From Myxocyprinus asiaticus (Eukaryota > Chordata > Actinopteri > Cypriniformes > Catostomidae), in contig NC_059365.1 in the NCBI RefSeq assembly GCF_019703515.2, positions 36,909,501 to 36,973,500 on the forward strand: DNA of 64,000 nt, written 5' to 3'. Under the pieces are notes generated by a model. That model saw nothing but the letters and a program-made list of their open reading frames with translations. It had not been told where the DNA came from and searched no databases. Shown here one piece after another: positions 1 through 11,794 of the stretch. A program made the translations under genes and the position numbers. Numbering within the stretch: position 1 is the stretch's first letter; every line of letters begins with the position of its first letter.

Positions 1-63
1 AAGCGCTTAAAACAAACACTTTCATCATGCAATGCCTTCATTTTACATCAAGACAAGCAGATA

Positions 64-1311
64 CACTATATTGCCAAAAGTATTCGCTCACCCATCCAAA
101 TAATTGAATTCAGGTGTTCCAATCACTTCCACGGCCACAGGTGTATAAAATGAAGCACCTAGGCATGCAGACTGCTTCTACAAACATTTGTGAAAGAATG
201 GGCCGCTCTCAGGAGCTCAGTGAATTCCAGCGTGGTACTGTGATAGGATGCCACCTGTGCAACAAGTACAGTCGTGAAATTTCCTCGCTACTAAATATTC
301 CACAGTCAACTGTCAGTGGTATTATAACAAATTGGAAGCGATTGGGAATGACAGCAACTCAGCCACGAAGTGGTAGGCCACGTAAAATGACAGAGCGGGG
401 TCAGCGGATGCTGAGGCGCATAGTGCGCAGAGGTCGCCAACTTTCTGCAGAGTCAATCGCTACAGACCTCCAAACTTCATGTGGCCTTCAGATTAGCTCA
501 AGAACAGTGCGTAGAGAGCTTCATGGAATGGGTTTCCATGGCCGAGCAGCTGCATCCAAGCCATACATCACCAAGTGCAATGCAAAGCGTCGGATGCAGT
601 GGTGTAAAGCACGCCGCCACTGGACTCTAGAGCAGTGGAGACGCGTTCTCTGGAGTGACGAATCACGCTTCTCCATCTGGCAATCTGATGGACGAGTCTG
701 GGTTTGGCGGTTGCCAGGAGAACGGTACTTGTCTGACTGCATTGTGCCGACTGTGAAGTTTGGTGGAGGGGGGATTATGGTGTGGGGTTGTTTTTCAGGA
801 GCTGGGCTTGGCCCCTCAGTTCCAGTGAAAGGAACTCTGAATGCTTCAGCATACCAAGAGATTTTGGACAATTCCATGCTCCCAACTTTGTGGGAACAGT
901 TTGGGGATGGCCCCTTCCTGTTCCACCATGACTGCGCACCAGTGCACAAAGCAAGGTCCATAAAGACATGGATGAGCGAGTTTGGTGTGGAAGAACTTGA
1001 CTGGCCTGCACAGAGTCCTGACCTCAACCCGATAGAGCACCTTTGGGATGAATTAGAGCGAAGACTGCGAGCCAGGCCTTCTCGTCCAACATCAGTGTCT
1101 GACCTCACAAATGCGCTTCTGGAAGAATGGTCAAAAATTCCCATAAACACACTCCTAAACCTTGTGGAAAGCCTTCCCAGAATAGTTGAAGCTGTTATAG
1201 CTGCAAAGGGTGGGCCGACGTCATATTAAACCCTATGGATTAAGAATGGGATGTCACTTAAGTTCATATGCGTCTGAAGGCAGGTGAGCGAATACTTTTG
1301 GCAATATAGTG
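64..1311 (+). mobile_element. Complete Tc1/mariner transposon
   Basis: The ends are near-perfect 29-bp inverted repeats: CACTATATTGCCAAAAGT at 64 and its complement ending at 1311. A TA dinucleotide flanks each side (62-63 and 1312-1313), as expected for Tc1/mariner insertion. The 1248-bp length and the single uninterrupted transposase gene inside mark a full-length, structurally autonomous copy. Confidence 0.93.
198..1229 (+). CDS. Tc1-family DD34E transposase, intact
   Basis: This is an uninterrupted 343-codon frame, the usual size for a Tc1 transposase, which cuts and pastes its own element at TA sites in the nucleus. I start at the ATG at 198 ([10 protein letters not shown]), where the N-terminal helix-turn-helix begins; an in-frame ATG at 114 would add 28 unlikely residues. 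Two helix-turn-helix segments fill roughly residues 8-50 and 75-115, joined by the AT-hook-like GRPRK near residue 60. The catalytic triad is complete: D154 (WSDES), D245 (HHDCAPVH) and E280 ([10 protein letters not shown]), with exactly 34 residues between the last two. The C terminus is the family-typical GGPTSY. No stop or frameshift is visible, unlike every other transposase here. Activity is an inference. Confidence 0.9.
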   Translation: MGRSQELSEFQRGTVIGCHLCNKYSREISSLLNIPQSTVSGIITNWKRLGMTATQPRSGRPRKMTERGQRMLRRIVRRGRQLSAESIATDLQTSCGLQISSRTVRRELHGMGFHGRAAASKPYITKCNAKRRMQWCKARRHWTLEQWRRVLWSDESRFSIWQSDGRVWVWRLPGERYLSDCIVPTVKFGGGGIMVWGCFSGAGLGPSVPVKGTLNASAYQEILDNSMLPTLWEQFGDGPFLFHHDCAPVHKARSIKTWMSEFGVEELDWPAQSPDLNPIEHLWDELERRLRARPSRPTSVSDLTNALLEEWSKIPINTLLNLVESLPRIVEAVIAAKGGPTSY

Positions 1312-1879
1312 TATTTCAAGATTAGAATTGCAGCTCCAACTTAAGAAAACTTGTGATGACATGAGCTTGTCTGTGGTGATGGTCATTTTCAGGATAATTC
1401 TATAACTATGGGCTCTTCTGACATCAGTTTCTAAGTATACATTTTTTTTTTTATCAGTTCTGAAATATATCAGTGCCTACTGTATAACCAGTGCCTATCT
1501 GAACTTAAACCTAATGCTTCCAAACACAGAGATAAGGTGCAGTTTACCCTTACTGTACAGAACTAATTATCTAATTTCTTTCTACACTGAAAATACTGTA
1601 ACTGAATTAAGAATCAATGCAGGACTTTAAAAAAACTGTGAAATAGCGAAGGTAGCCATTAATAAAGCATGAACTTGCTTCATTTTATTCAGCATTATAT
1701 ATGATTTGGCCTGTGGAATACTGTTCACATTTTTCAAGCATCCTTAAAGTGACAGTTCAGCCATAAATTAATATTCTGTCATCATTTCCCCACCCTCATG
1801 TTGTGCCAAACTCATGTGACTTTCTTTATTTTGTGGAACCTGAACATTCTGTCTGACATCTCCTTAATTGTGTTGACAG

Positions 1880-1960
1880 GATTTCCAATATAATAATAAT
1901 AATAATTATAATAATAATTGTTATTATTATAATTATTATTATAATAATTATTATTATGTA
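1880..1960. repeat. Palindromic TAA/TTA simple repeat
   Basis: This stretch is made of TAA and TTA triplets that change direction about half way, so it can fold on itself. I see no coding or element structure around it. Confidence 0.7.
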
Positions 1961-1989
1961 ACACATGTTAAATGTGTATTATGTAATGG

Positions 1990-2193
1990 AATATTGGGGA
2001 GTAAACGTGTATTATGTTACATATGAAAATAACTAGTTACTCACTACTTGAGTATTATTTTAACTGGATACTTTTTTACTCTTACTCAAGTAATTATTTA
2101 CATCATTGCTTTTACTTCTACTTGAGTAATTATTTTTTTCAAGTAATTGTACTTTTACTTGAGTACAGTTTTTGGCTACTCTACCCACCTCTG
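1990..2193. mobile_element. hAT element, right-terminal fragment
   Basis: The sequence is full of direct and inverted copies of ACTTGAGTA and ends in CTACTCTACCCACCTCTG. Read from the other strand this gives the CAGAGGTGGGTAG terminus typical of a common fish hAT repeat. No matching left end was found, so it appears truncated. Confidence 0.55.
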
Positions 2194-2195
2194 TC

Positions 2196-2385
2196 TGTAA
2201 CACTTTTTAGTAAGGTTGTAGTTGTTAACATTAGTTAACTACATTCGTTAACATGAACTAAAAATAAACAAATTATTCATCTTGGTTAATGTTAATTCCA
2301 ACATAATCTAGTATTTTTTTATTTTTTTTTACATTAAAAGTTATGTTAACATAGTTATTCATTATGAACATAACAGGACGTACAA
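2196..2385. mobile_element. MITE fragment, GTAACACTTT family
   Basis: It begins GTAACACTTTTTAGTAAGG and contains repeated GTTAACATTAGTTAAC-like segments. The same family appears nearly complete at 61111-61432. The right end is degraded. Confidence 0.5.
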
Positions 2386-2593
2386 TGAACAGTTGTAATC
2401 AACACGAGCGCATGCGCTTGCTGCAGCTAGATTATAACGTGATGGCTCGTGACTTATTGAATCATAATATATGTGTCACTGTGCATTTCTTATTGTGAAG
2501 AAAATTGGCAATAGAGTTTTTTTTTTTTTTTGTTAGTTAAAGATAGATTAAAGTGAACAAAAATGTGAGAGAGGTAGTCTTCGCCCCATTATA

Positions 2594-3081
2594 CACTGCA
2601 ATTATACAAAAATAAATTTTTGATTTGTTTTATTTTTGGCTTGCTTTCCAATATAAATATCTAAAACTCCTTTAAAACAAAGTACATTTACATTAGCAGC
2701 TATACTGCAGAAGAAAAAATTGTTATCTGAGAATGTTGAATATAATATTAAAAATACAAATATTTTAAAATATCTAAAAATCCTTTAAAAAGATGCATTC
2801 AACCGAGAAGCAGCATATAAGATATTAAGACTCGCTTTTAGAGAATAGATCTTGAATATAAGTTTATTTTGCCTTTACTGCACTCGCAGAAGTATAACCA
2901 AGTGAAAAAATACATTTATATACAAAATACACTTATATTTAAGATACATTCTCTTAAAGCAAGTCTCAATATCTTATTTGTTGCTTCTCAAGTAAATGTA
3001 TCTTGTTTTAAGGATATTTAGACAATTGTAAATGGAAAACAAGACAAAAGCACATGATAACAATAGGATTTTTTGCAGTGA
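2594..3081. mobile_element. Foldback MITE with ~100-bp internal arms
   Basis: The outer ends are CACTGCAATTATAC and TTTTTTGCAGTG. Inside, 2768-2873 and 2925-3023 are imperfect inverted copies; both carry the AAGATATT..AAGCA..TTGAGAAGC block in opposite orientation. There is no coding capacity, so this is a non-autonomous hairpin-forming element. Confidence 0.6.
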
Positions 3082-3209
3082 ATTTATTTACTGAATTAAA
3101 GTATTTTTCCCTTTAATTCAGTGAATGTCATTTAGAGGTATTTTTAAAAGATGATTTTGTCCTCTTTATTGTTAGTAAGCATGTTTAATACAACATTTTA
3201 TGTCGGGGC

Positions 3210-3336
3210 ACAAGCTGAATAATCGGTTACGAGCTAATGATTAATCGTTGCAATAATAGTCAATAATCATTAGAAAGAATAGTCGAATAATCGTTAGATT
3301 AATCGATTATCAAAATAATCGTTAGTTGCAGCCCTA
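3210..3336. mobile_element. hAT element, right-terminal fragment (AATCG-rich)
   Basis: Repeated AATCGTTAG and AATCGATTA words lead to the terminus GTTGCAGCCCTA at 3336. TAGGGCTGCAACTAACGATT is a typical fish hAT end. No left end is visible. Confidence 0.55.
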
Positions 3337-3744
3337 GTTACTATCATTAAAAATAACTTTGAAGCCCGTATCTCAGAAATTGTTTTATGATTTACAACAC
3401 AAACAAACTAATTTTAAAACAATGTTGTATGTAGTATAAACGCCAGCTTTGTTCTCCTAGGGTGCTTTAGTTCGTCCAGAAGAAAAAAGTTAGGCTTATT
3501 CCATAGTATAAATTAGGCTAGAGTGTGCTTGTGTCAAATGCGTCCGTAGACTAGAATGCTTAGCCTTGCGCAAGAAGTAATGGCATGCGGGAAAATGAAG
3601 TACACCGTAGCTTTTAGTGTTCAGTTTTTAAATGAAAAATCAAGACCCTTACGTTCTGTTCCATTCCATTAAGCTCTGTTCAGCTTAACGGAAACGTGTT
3701 TGACCGGGATCAGGTGAACCCAAAACCAGCCTATAATTCAGGGC

Positions 3745-3815
3745 TTCCTTAAGACCAAATTTTTGACTAGTCATTCAGGCATTTCAATTTGACTAAGTAT
3801 TTTTGCACATCCCTA
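3745..3815. mobile_element. hAT terminus (TAGGGATGTGCA type), partial
   Basis: The segment ends TTTTTGCACATCCCTA at 3815. This is the same kind of terminus as the larger hAT copy ending at 38855. The left end was not found. Confidence 0.4.
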
Positions 3816-4856
3816 ATCACTAGTACAAAGTGTGGTCTAACCCTGAAGGACGCTTTTTATGTGTTTTCATTCTAGAGCTGAGCTCTTGTCTGGCTTATGT
3901 TGCAGTTAACCAAGGAAACCTCTGACCCAGCAAAAAGCGGAAATGCTGAGGTTTCACTTTCAAGCCACGCACATCCTGTTGCTGTGCTGTCAGCATGGCA
4001 TTGCACAATGATAAGCTCGACATGTAATACAGGGCACATTAGCTTTATAGCATTGTTCACACTGAAGGAGTAAAGCTATAAATGAATGGCCCAGCACAAG
4101 TTTTGGTATTTGAGAACTCATTATTTGCCGTGGATGGATTCATGTTTGTAGTAGAGAGATAAAGCAGGACCTCTTATCATTAGCTGGTCAGGAATATTCA
4201 TAAGTGCAGAGGGAAGCCGATAGCTGTTTATTCTAACGTTTTGTCAGCATTTTTTTTTTTTTTTTGCAGAAGAATACCCTTCCCCAGCTATCTTGTTTTT
4301 CATGTTGTTTTATTCAGGGGAGATTAGAGGCAGCACAGGAAACTTACTTGGGCAAACATCACTATTAGTATTGCTCATACTTGGGTAAGGGATTTGAACA
4401 AACCCCTTATCTAGGGCCAAATCTAAGGACCAGGATATCAAAGACTTGGGGCTGAGCTCTATTTCTCTTGTTTAGTTCTGTTACAACCACCATAATGGTA
4501 GCTTACAGGAAACATCCTTTCACTGCCACTAAGCATGTGATCAATACACTTTGAACTAGACATGATAATTATGGGTGTTCTCAGTCACTGAAATGAGCCA
4601 AATGTTTTCACAGGATTAGCACCAAAGGGATGTCCATATCAAGGCCTGATGGGCTGATTGGGAGATGTAGAATGATTCGTCACGAGCGAGACAAACAAAA
4701 TGACCCCAATCCTCAGAGGTACATGAACAAATCACAGCTCTCTACTTCAAACACTGCCTGCTATTCATAGCTGAAAGTAAATGTTTAAGCTACCTGATAA
4801 GCTCAAAGGTTATGTTACAAAACAGTAAATTTACTTTACAGCAAATGTAACACTAT
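3816..4856. other. Unannotated intergenic sequence
   Basis: I see no supported gene here. ORFs are short and lack coding features. A poly-T run lies near 4251-4265. Confidence 0.5.
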
Positions 4857-5060
4857 AAGGCCACGTCCACACTTGTACGTTTTTGTTTGAAAATGGATAC
4901 ATTTTGCATCAGAATGATGGTGATAGAATGCCTTTTTCCACCAACGAAAACAGAGACTTTCGAAAACGCTCGCCATAACCACATACTTTGGAAAACGGTG
5001 ACGTTAGGAAACTGAAAACATCGCTTTTAAACTTTAACGGATGAATGTGAGCGTGGCCAA
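4857..5060. mobile_element. MITE, GGCCACGTCCACAC family
   Basis: It starts AAGGCCACGTCCACAC and ends GAGCGTGGCC, an imperfect inverted terminus. Internal GAAAACG-type words recur. Related copies lie at 18441-19135. Confidence 0.55.
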
Positions 5061-5073
5061 AAAAATTATATTC

Positions 5074-5462
5074 TTAAAGGAATAGTTCACCCAAAAATTT
5101 AAATTCTCTCATCATTTACTCAACCTTATGCCATCCCAGATGTGTATGATTTTCTTTCAACACAAATTAAGATTTTTAGAAGAATATTTCAGCTCTGTGG
5201 GTCCTTACAATGCAAGTGAATGGTGACCAGAACTTTGTAGCTCCAAAAATTACATAAAGTAATCCATAAGAATCCAGTGGTTAAATCCATATCTTCAGAA
5301 GCGATATAAGTGTGGGTGAGAAACACATCAATATCCATTTTCAAATTTTTTTCACATTCAGAAAGTAAAAGTGAAAGTGGAGATTTAAAGTTACAAATTA
5401 CTTAAAAATTGATCCGTTTCACACCCACACCTATCATATCACTTATGAATACATGGCTTTAT
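5074..5462. mobile_element. TTAA-type MITE copy
   Basis: It begins TTAAAGGAATAGTTCACCC and continues with the segment CAATGCAAGTGAATGGTGA shared with copies at 11480, 35048 and 48272. The right terminus is missing. Confidence 0.6.
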
Positions 5463-6481
5463 TTATAGAAGTTACTTAGATAAGACATAAGAGGTTATTT
5501 ATAAACACTCACTAACCTTTGTGGAATGTTAATTATGTCATTTCCTGTCACAGGTTTGACCGAATAGCTCACACAAGGCAAACAATGGGTAGAGACGGGA
5601 TCAATTCACTGTCATATAAGGTTGTTAAAGTGGAAAAAGACCAGCTATTCACCAAAATCACAGTGGATGTGGGAAAACCATGATGATTCCTGCATTTAGA
5701 TGGACCAAAAAACAGTGAAACAGCAAGGCTGGCTGTAGACACCAAATGTGCCTTGACCTTTCAAGTCAAATGGACGATTTTCAAAGTGGAGACTATATTT
5801 AAAAAAAAATACAATTTATTGTAGTAGTTTTTGCCATCTTTGCACATGTGATGGTGAAAATAGATGTCCGAACTCCAGTTAAAAAGAGACACATGAGGGT
5901 CTTGGATGCTTCTGCTGAGAAAAGTAGTATCTCTTGAGCCAATTGACTGAAGCAGCATGTAGATTTCTAAAGCAAATGTCCTTTTGGTGGGACATGTAAA
6001 GAATTATGAGTTGCGGTGTATGGAATTATTTGTAGTTTGTATTTTTAAAAGTGAATGTTTGATGGACTGATTCAGATAATCTGCAAGCTAAATGATGCAA
6101 AACCAATTGTGGCATAAACTAATTTAAGGATGAGGATTTTTGATGTGTGCCTATAGTCAGATACCAGTAAACATTTCTTTTGAGATTTTTGTATTCATGC
6201 TTAGATTTTATTGTAAATTACACATCTCATTTTGTCTTATTCATTGCTGTACCAGGTATTTGTACTTTACAGAGCCTTTAAAAATGACTTGTCTCTTCAA
6301 CAGGGATGAGATGTATGAATGTACTGACCTTATTTTCTTTCTTCCAAGTTTTATTTTTTATATATATATATATATACACATACACAAAATGTACCAGTAT
6401 CCTGTTTACTGGAACACCAAAGTTTCAGCCTCGCATTATTATATCTTAAGTGACAAGACATTACCCCTGCTGTGTGGTGCA
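5463..6481. other. Unannotated intergenic sequence with short (TA)n
   Basis: No gene is supported. A 218-codon open frame starting at 6140 spans a (TA)n tract and runs into the next MITE. It has no recognisable domain and is judged non-coding. Confidence 0.5.
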
Positions 6482-6896
6482 TTAATTGGGTTGTTCATAT
6501 TCAAAATAAGAATTCTGTTATCATTTACTCACCCTCATGTTGTTCCAAACCCATATGACTTTCTTTCTTCCATAGAACACAAAAGGATTTTTTTTTTCTC
6601 ATGCAGTTATGAAGATTGCGGCTTTCAAGCCTCCAAACGGATGCAAAAGCATAAGTGTCCACACGAATCGTACATTTATATAATTAGAAAATATAATTCT
6701 TCTAAAGCCATACTATGCATTTGTGTGAGGAACAGACCGAAATGTAAGTGTATTAAGTTGTGTGGGGAAAGCAAACAAGTCCATTATTCAAAATGAATCT
6801 TTTTGTGTTCCACAGAAGAACAAAAGTCGGGTTAAATGATTTGAGGGCGAGTAATTGATGAAAGATTTTTGATTTTTGGGAGACCTGTTCCTTTAA
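6482..6896. mobile_element. TTAA-type MITE, near-complete
   Basis: It is flanked by TTAA at 6482-6485 and 6893-6896. The left arm carries the family block CATTTACTCACCCTCATG and the right arm ends in a degraded AGACCTGTTCCTTTAA, the inverse of the family start. Confidence 0.65.
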
Positions 6897-7891
6897 TATC
6901 TTTGCTGCATATGTTTGGTAGCAAATCATTCAAATCAAATGCAGCACTTTCAGGTTAAGCTATCTGTTTTTTTTTTTTTTTTTTTTTCATTTTGTTGTGT
7001 TGTTGAGTCCTATATTGTACAGTGAAATTCTCAGATGTATGCAGATTGCATAAGGGCACAAGTATATTCCAGCTCTCTACTGTAATGTAAACAGAAAGCC
7101 ATTGAAAACTTTGTTGGACTGACCTGTTGAAACTTGCCATTTGTTTTTGTTTTTCTCTCTCTCTCTCTCTCTCTTTTTTTTTTTTTTTTTTGTGCTGGTC
7201 TGCTTTTAAATTTTTCTTTTGAACAAATAAAACAATATTTGATTATAAAACCTGTCAGTGGAAACCAAAAATGCCTTTCAACTCTTACAGGGGACGAAAT
7301 GCAGGCTGAGCAAATGAATGTAATTCAGCTGTTTCCTCAAGTGCTTTTCAAGATGGCAACTAGCTGCCCATGTGTAAGTCACATGGCCAAATGTGAGGTT
7401 TTTTTTTCTTTTCCTCTTGGCCTAGAAAACTCTCCCATGCCTTATAAAAACTCCTTTGCACCAGGAAGGAAAACTACCTCTCTGCATGGCACAACACTCA
7501 CAAACCAAGAGATTTGTGGCAAATGCTGTCTCTTCATTCAAGTCAAACCAAATACTTAGGCAAATGAGCCTTGTTATATCTTAGGTCAGTTAAAGCGAGG
7601 TTTAAAATCTGTTTGGACAACGGCCTATCGTTGAGAACCAGCACATAATTAAGTTTAAAGTTTTTCCCAGAGTGGTGCGTGGAAATGGGGAGGGTGGCTG
7701 CCTTCGAGGAGGGGTCGAGCAGAAGGATGGGAGTTAGGGATTTTTACTATAAGAAATGGGGCAATTAATTAGCATTTTTGGGGGAATCTCGAGGAGGGAC
7801 GTTGGAGGGAGTAATTTAGAGTTTAGTTTTTAAATTTATTTTTTTTATTATACTTGATTATTGTATATTATTTTTGTTGTTGTTTTAGTTT

Positions 7892-7896
<5 letters not shown>

Positions 7897-7950
<54 letters not shown>
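7897..7950. repeat. (TG)n microsatellite
   Basis: About 27 TG units, followed by G-rich unique DNA. Confidence 0.9.
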
Positions 7951-7951
<1 letters not shown>

Positions 7952-8066
7952 TGTCTGTGTCTATATTCTACTGACCACATGGGTGTTCATGGGGGGGTCA
8001 GGGTGGGGTGGGAGTTTGATAGGGGGAGGGGATATAGTGGGGGTTTAATGTTTAAAGTGATTGATT

Positions 8067-8067
<1 letters not shown>

Positions 8068-8104
<37 letters not shown>
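8068..8104. repeat. (TA)n microsatellite
   Basis: About 18 uninterrupted TA units. The rest of 6900-9080 holds no gene I can support. Confidence 0.9.
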
Positions 8105-8111
<7 letters not shown>

Positions 8112-9290
8112 GGTTTTTTTTTTATTTATGAATCAATAAAAATGTTAATAACAAAAAAGTTTAAAGTTTTTTTTTGTGTGTGTGTTTCTTTTCTTTTTTT
8201 CCCAATATAGCTGCCTTCACAGCAAATCTTTGTTTGACCTGTTCTCTAACTAGGTTACTTCAATGTAATGCTGTGATCAATGAAAATAATTGAAATAATT
8301 ACATTGTGTTTGACTGACCTTGCTCTTGACTTCACTGTGTTTTGAAATTAAAGATGGTAACATGACCTGTTTGGCCAAAGGCAATCATCATATTCTATGG
8401 CCTTTTCAGCAGAACCACTGCACACAAGAGAGCCGGTAGGCCATTTAAACTTTCCATGCACACAAACCAGTTAACCCTTGCCTAACCTCCAGCTAATTAA
8501 TTATTGTAGATAGATAGATGGACAGATAGATGATTTGATTGATGTAATTCTCATACTCACAAACTTCTACCTACCTGTCTGTCTGTCTATCAATCTATCT
8601 GTTTGATCATAAGCCACTTCTAGAGAAGTTAATGAGGTAAATAGGTCTTTCACATATACTGATGTATGCCCCTGGTTGTTCCATCAGAGGCCATGATTTA
8701 GATCCTTACTTTGCATGCTTCAACAAATTGCATGTGCATTGTGGGTGTACTGCAGGTGATTTACTATAAATAACTGCATAAATAGCTACTTGTTGGACAC
8801 ACATATTGAAATGAGGAATATATCATACTACAGGCTACAGACAACACTTAATAGGGCAACAGTCAGGTTCCAGAAGTAAAAATCCCATTCATTTTTCCAT
8901 AGACGAAAAAGGTATGCAAAAAATGTTCCTACTCCCTGAAAGATGTTAATGAAATAAGTGTCATGAGATATCTCACTGGTCTCTGTGACAGCTCTACACT
9001 CTGTAAACAGCAAACAAAAATGTGCCTGCTGTCTGCAGACAGTGATGCTTTCTGGCTGTCAGTCATGTTGCACGTCTCATAGAATCAGAATCAGCTTTAT
9101 TGCCAAGTATGCTTACACATACAAGGAATTTGTCTTGGTGACAGGAGCTTCCAGTGTACAACAATAGAAAAACAATACAAAAACAGCAGCAAGACATAGA
9201 TAATAAAAAAAAAAATAATAATTATACACATACTTACATACACACACAGACACACACATACATACATACATACACACATACACATAGGTA

Positions 9291-9399
9291 GTGCAAATCT
9301 AATACAAATCTGTTATGTACAGTGCAAATACAAATCTGTTATGTACAGTGCAAATACAAATCTGTTATGTACAGTGCAAATACAAATCTGTTATGTACA
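9291..9399. repeat. 26-bp minisatellite in LINE 3' region
   Basis: Four head-to-tail copies of a unit GTGCAAATACAAATCTGTTA plus ATGTACA-type end. The first copy is 31 bp, the next three 26 bp. It lies inside the LINE 3' untranslated part. Confidence 0.9.
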
Positions 9400-9591
9400 G
9401 TGAAAATGTTTGTTTTTTTTCCTCAGAGGAATGAAATGGCAGAAGAGGTTGGATGTGTTGGATAAATATAAGAAAGACTAAACTGTGTATTGCACATAGT
9501 TATTGCTCAATGGGGCAATTTAACTGTTCATGAAATGGTTAGACTGAGGGAAAAAACTGATCCTGTGCCTGACGGTTCTGGTGCTCAGAGC

Positions 9592-10440
9592 TCAGAAGCG
9601 TCGGCCAGGAGGCAACAGTTCAGAAAGGTAATGGGCAGGGTGAGTGAGGTCCAGAGTGATTTTTCCAGCCTTTTTCCTCACTCTGGAGGTGTATAGTTCT
9701 TGAAGGGGGGGCAGGGGGCAACCAATAATCCTCTCAGCAGTCCGAACTGTCCTTTGTAGTCTTCTGATGTCTGATTTCGTAGCTGAACCAAACCAGACAG
9801 TTATTGAAGTGCAGAGGACAGACTCAATGACTGCTGAGTAGAACTGTATCAGCAGCACCTGTGGCAGGTTGAATTTCCTCAGCTGACAAAGGAAGTACAA
9901 CCTCTGCTGGGCCTTTTTCACAGTGGAGTCAATGTGTGTCTCCCACTTCAGGTCCTGTGAGATGGTAGTGCCCAGGAACCTGAATGACTCCACTGCTGCC
10001 ACAGTGCTGTTTAGAATAAGGGGGGGGGGGGGATGGGGGGGGGGAAGTGGTCAGTGTTGGGGTGTTCCTCCTAAAGTCCACAGTCATCTCCACCGTTTTG
10101 AGCATGTTCAGCTCAAGGTTGTTTTGACTGCACCAGACAGCCAGCTGTTCAACCTCCCTTCTGTATGCAGACTCATCGTCATCTTGGATGAGGCCGATGA
10201 CAGTGGTGTCGTCTGCAAACTTCAGGAGCTTGACAGAGGGGTCCTTGGCGATGCAGTCATTAGTATAGAGGGAGAAGAGTAGTGGGGAGAGCACACATCC
10301 CTGGGGGGCACCAGTGCTGATTGTACAGGTGCTAGAAGTGAGTTTCCCCTGTCTCAAAAGCTGCTGCCTGTCCGTCAGAAAGCTGATAATCCACTGACAT
10401 TGGGAACAGAGAGTTGGTGTAATGGTGTAATAGTATTGTA
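9592..10440 (-). pseudogene. L2-like reverse transcriptase, C-terminal remnant
   Basis: The first part (10440 to about 10030) contains GAPQGCVLSPLLFSLY and the FADDT catalytic block, the palm of a LINE reverse transcriptase. The second part (10002 to 9592) contains FLGTTISQDLKWETHI and FYSAVIESVLCTSITVWFG, the thumb and C-terminal region of L2-like elements. The two parts are in different frames, and the switch falls at a G-rich run (10021-10045). The protein is broken and the N-terminal endonuclease is absent. Confidence 0.8.
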
Positions 10441-10994
10441 GTTGCAGCAAATTATTGAGCCATAATGCATTTTATTGCCATGTTGTTCATAACAGTTGTA
10501 GGTTGACAGCGCTATTTTGCAGCTGTTGTTTTTAACACCCGTTTCTGCTTTCAATAAAGTTAATTTTGGTATCTTTGAATTTCTGAGTTTTGGAGAGAGG
10601 GGGCATGGCTAATCCAACAGCTCAATCTTACGGAAGTAGAACGGCTGAAATCGCTAACAGCACCATAACAACAACTTATAAACCTTTAAAGACGTACCTA
10701 CTGTGAGCTCCGATGTTGTAAATCCATGGTAAATGCTTTTGTTGAAGCCATCGGTCAACATTTTTCAACTTCATTGTTTAAAAGTTGCATTTAATAGTGG
10801 AATTCCTGGTGAACAACTACATTACCCATGGTACAGCAGTGAAGAATTCACCAATCAGAGAACTGCATCCATGCAAGCCCGTGAAAAAAGCCAGGAAGAG
10901 ACCGCCCACTTTCATGAAGCATTCTGAGTGATGCAAAATATATTGTTTCTGTACTTATAATCAACAACCTAAAATCAATAGTTTTATAACTGAA
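10441..10994. other. Unannotated intergenic sequence
   Basis: I see no gene or recognisable repeat here. Confidence 0.5.
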
Positions 10995-11396
10995 GATTTC
11001 ATACAGAAGTGTACACTACAGTCTTCAACAACAAAGGACAACTGACTCTAACAAGGACAGAAAGAGATGTGGAAGGCCAGATGTACAACTAAACAAGAGG
11101 ATAAGTTCATCAGAGTCTCTAGTTTGAGAAATAGACACCTCACATGTCCTCAGCTGACAGCTTCATTGAATTCTACCCGCTCAACACCAGTTTCATGTAC
11201 AACAGTAAAGAGAAGACTCAGGGGTGCAGGCCTTATGGGAAGAATTGTAAAGAAAAAGCCACTTTTGAAACAGAAAAACACAAATAAAAGGTTAGAGTGG
11301 GCAAAGAAACACAGACATTGGACAACAGATAATTGGAAAAAAGTGTCATGGATCTTGACCCCATTGAGATTTTATGGGATCAGTATCAATATTTAA
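10995..11396 (+). mobile_element. Tc1 element fragment with internal deletion
   Basis: The frame from 11067 reads as Tc1 transposase DNA-binding region (CPQLTASLNS, CTTVKRRLRGAGLMGR, WAKKHRHWT) up to DNWKKVSW. It then jumps to DNA that, in another frame, encodes DLDPIEILWDQ, normally about 120 residues further on. The first two catalytic aspartates are therefore deleted. Both terminal repeats are missing. The copy at 54601-55676 has the same deletion junction. Confidence 0.75.
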
Positions 11397-11479
11397 GTGC
11401 ATTTTTACAATAAATTCTCCTCTCTGCCCAGTAGGTGGTGATATACACAAAGAATGTGAAACAAAAGAAGAAGAATGTG

Positions 11480-11794
11480 AAAGTGAACGTGGAGATTGAT
11501 AGTAAAAAAGGACTTAAATACTGATCTGTTTCTCACCCACACCTATCATATCACTTCTGAATACATGGCTTAAACCACTGGAGTCTTATGAATTATTTTT
11601 TTGCTGCCTTTATATGAATTTTGGATCTTCAAAGTTCTGGTCACCATTCACTTGCATTGTGTGGACCTACTTAATATATTTAGATTAAGAGCTGAAATAT
11701 TCATCTAAAACTCTTCTTTTGTGTTAAGCAGAGGGTGAGGGTAACTAAATGGTGAGATAATTTTCATTTTTGGGATAAACTATCCCTTTAAGTG
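11480..11794. mobile_element. TTAA-type MITE, right part
   Basis: It ends TTTTTGGGATAAACTATCCC TTTAA near 11794 and shares CCATTCACTTGCATTG with the other copies. The left terminus is absent. Confidence 0.6.

Larger units (their letters stand above)
9081..10440 (-). mobile_element. 5'-truncated L2-type LINE
   Basis: On the minus strand this encodes the C-terminal half of a non-LTR reverse transcriptase, followed by a 3' region ending at the conserved AGAATCAGAATCAGC block at 9085. Only about 1.36 kb remains, as expected from incomplete reverse transcription. The 3' end holds a small minisatellite and an (AC)n run. A second, very short copy of the same 3' end lies at 19193-19262. Confidence 0.8.

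Noticed and set aside
521..1150. 209-codon open frame on the minus strand
   Set aside because: It lies wholly antisense to the Tc1 transposase and has no domain of its own.
6140..6796. 218-codon open frame on the plus strand
   Set aside because: It crosses a (TA)n tract and enters a TTAA-type MITE, with no recognisable domain.
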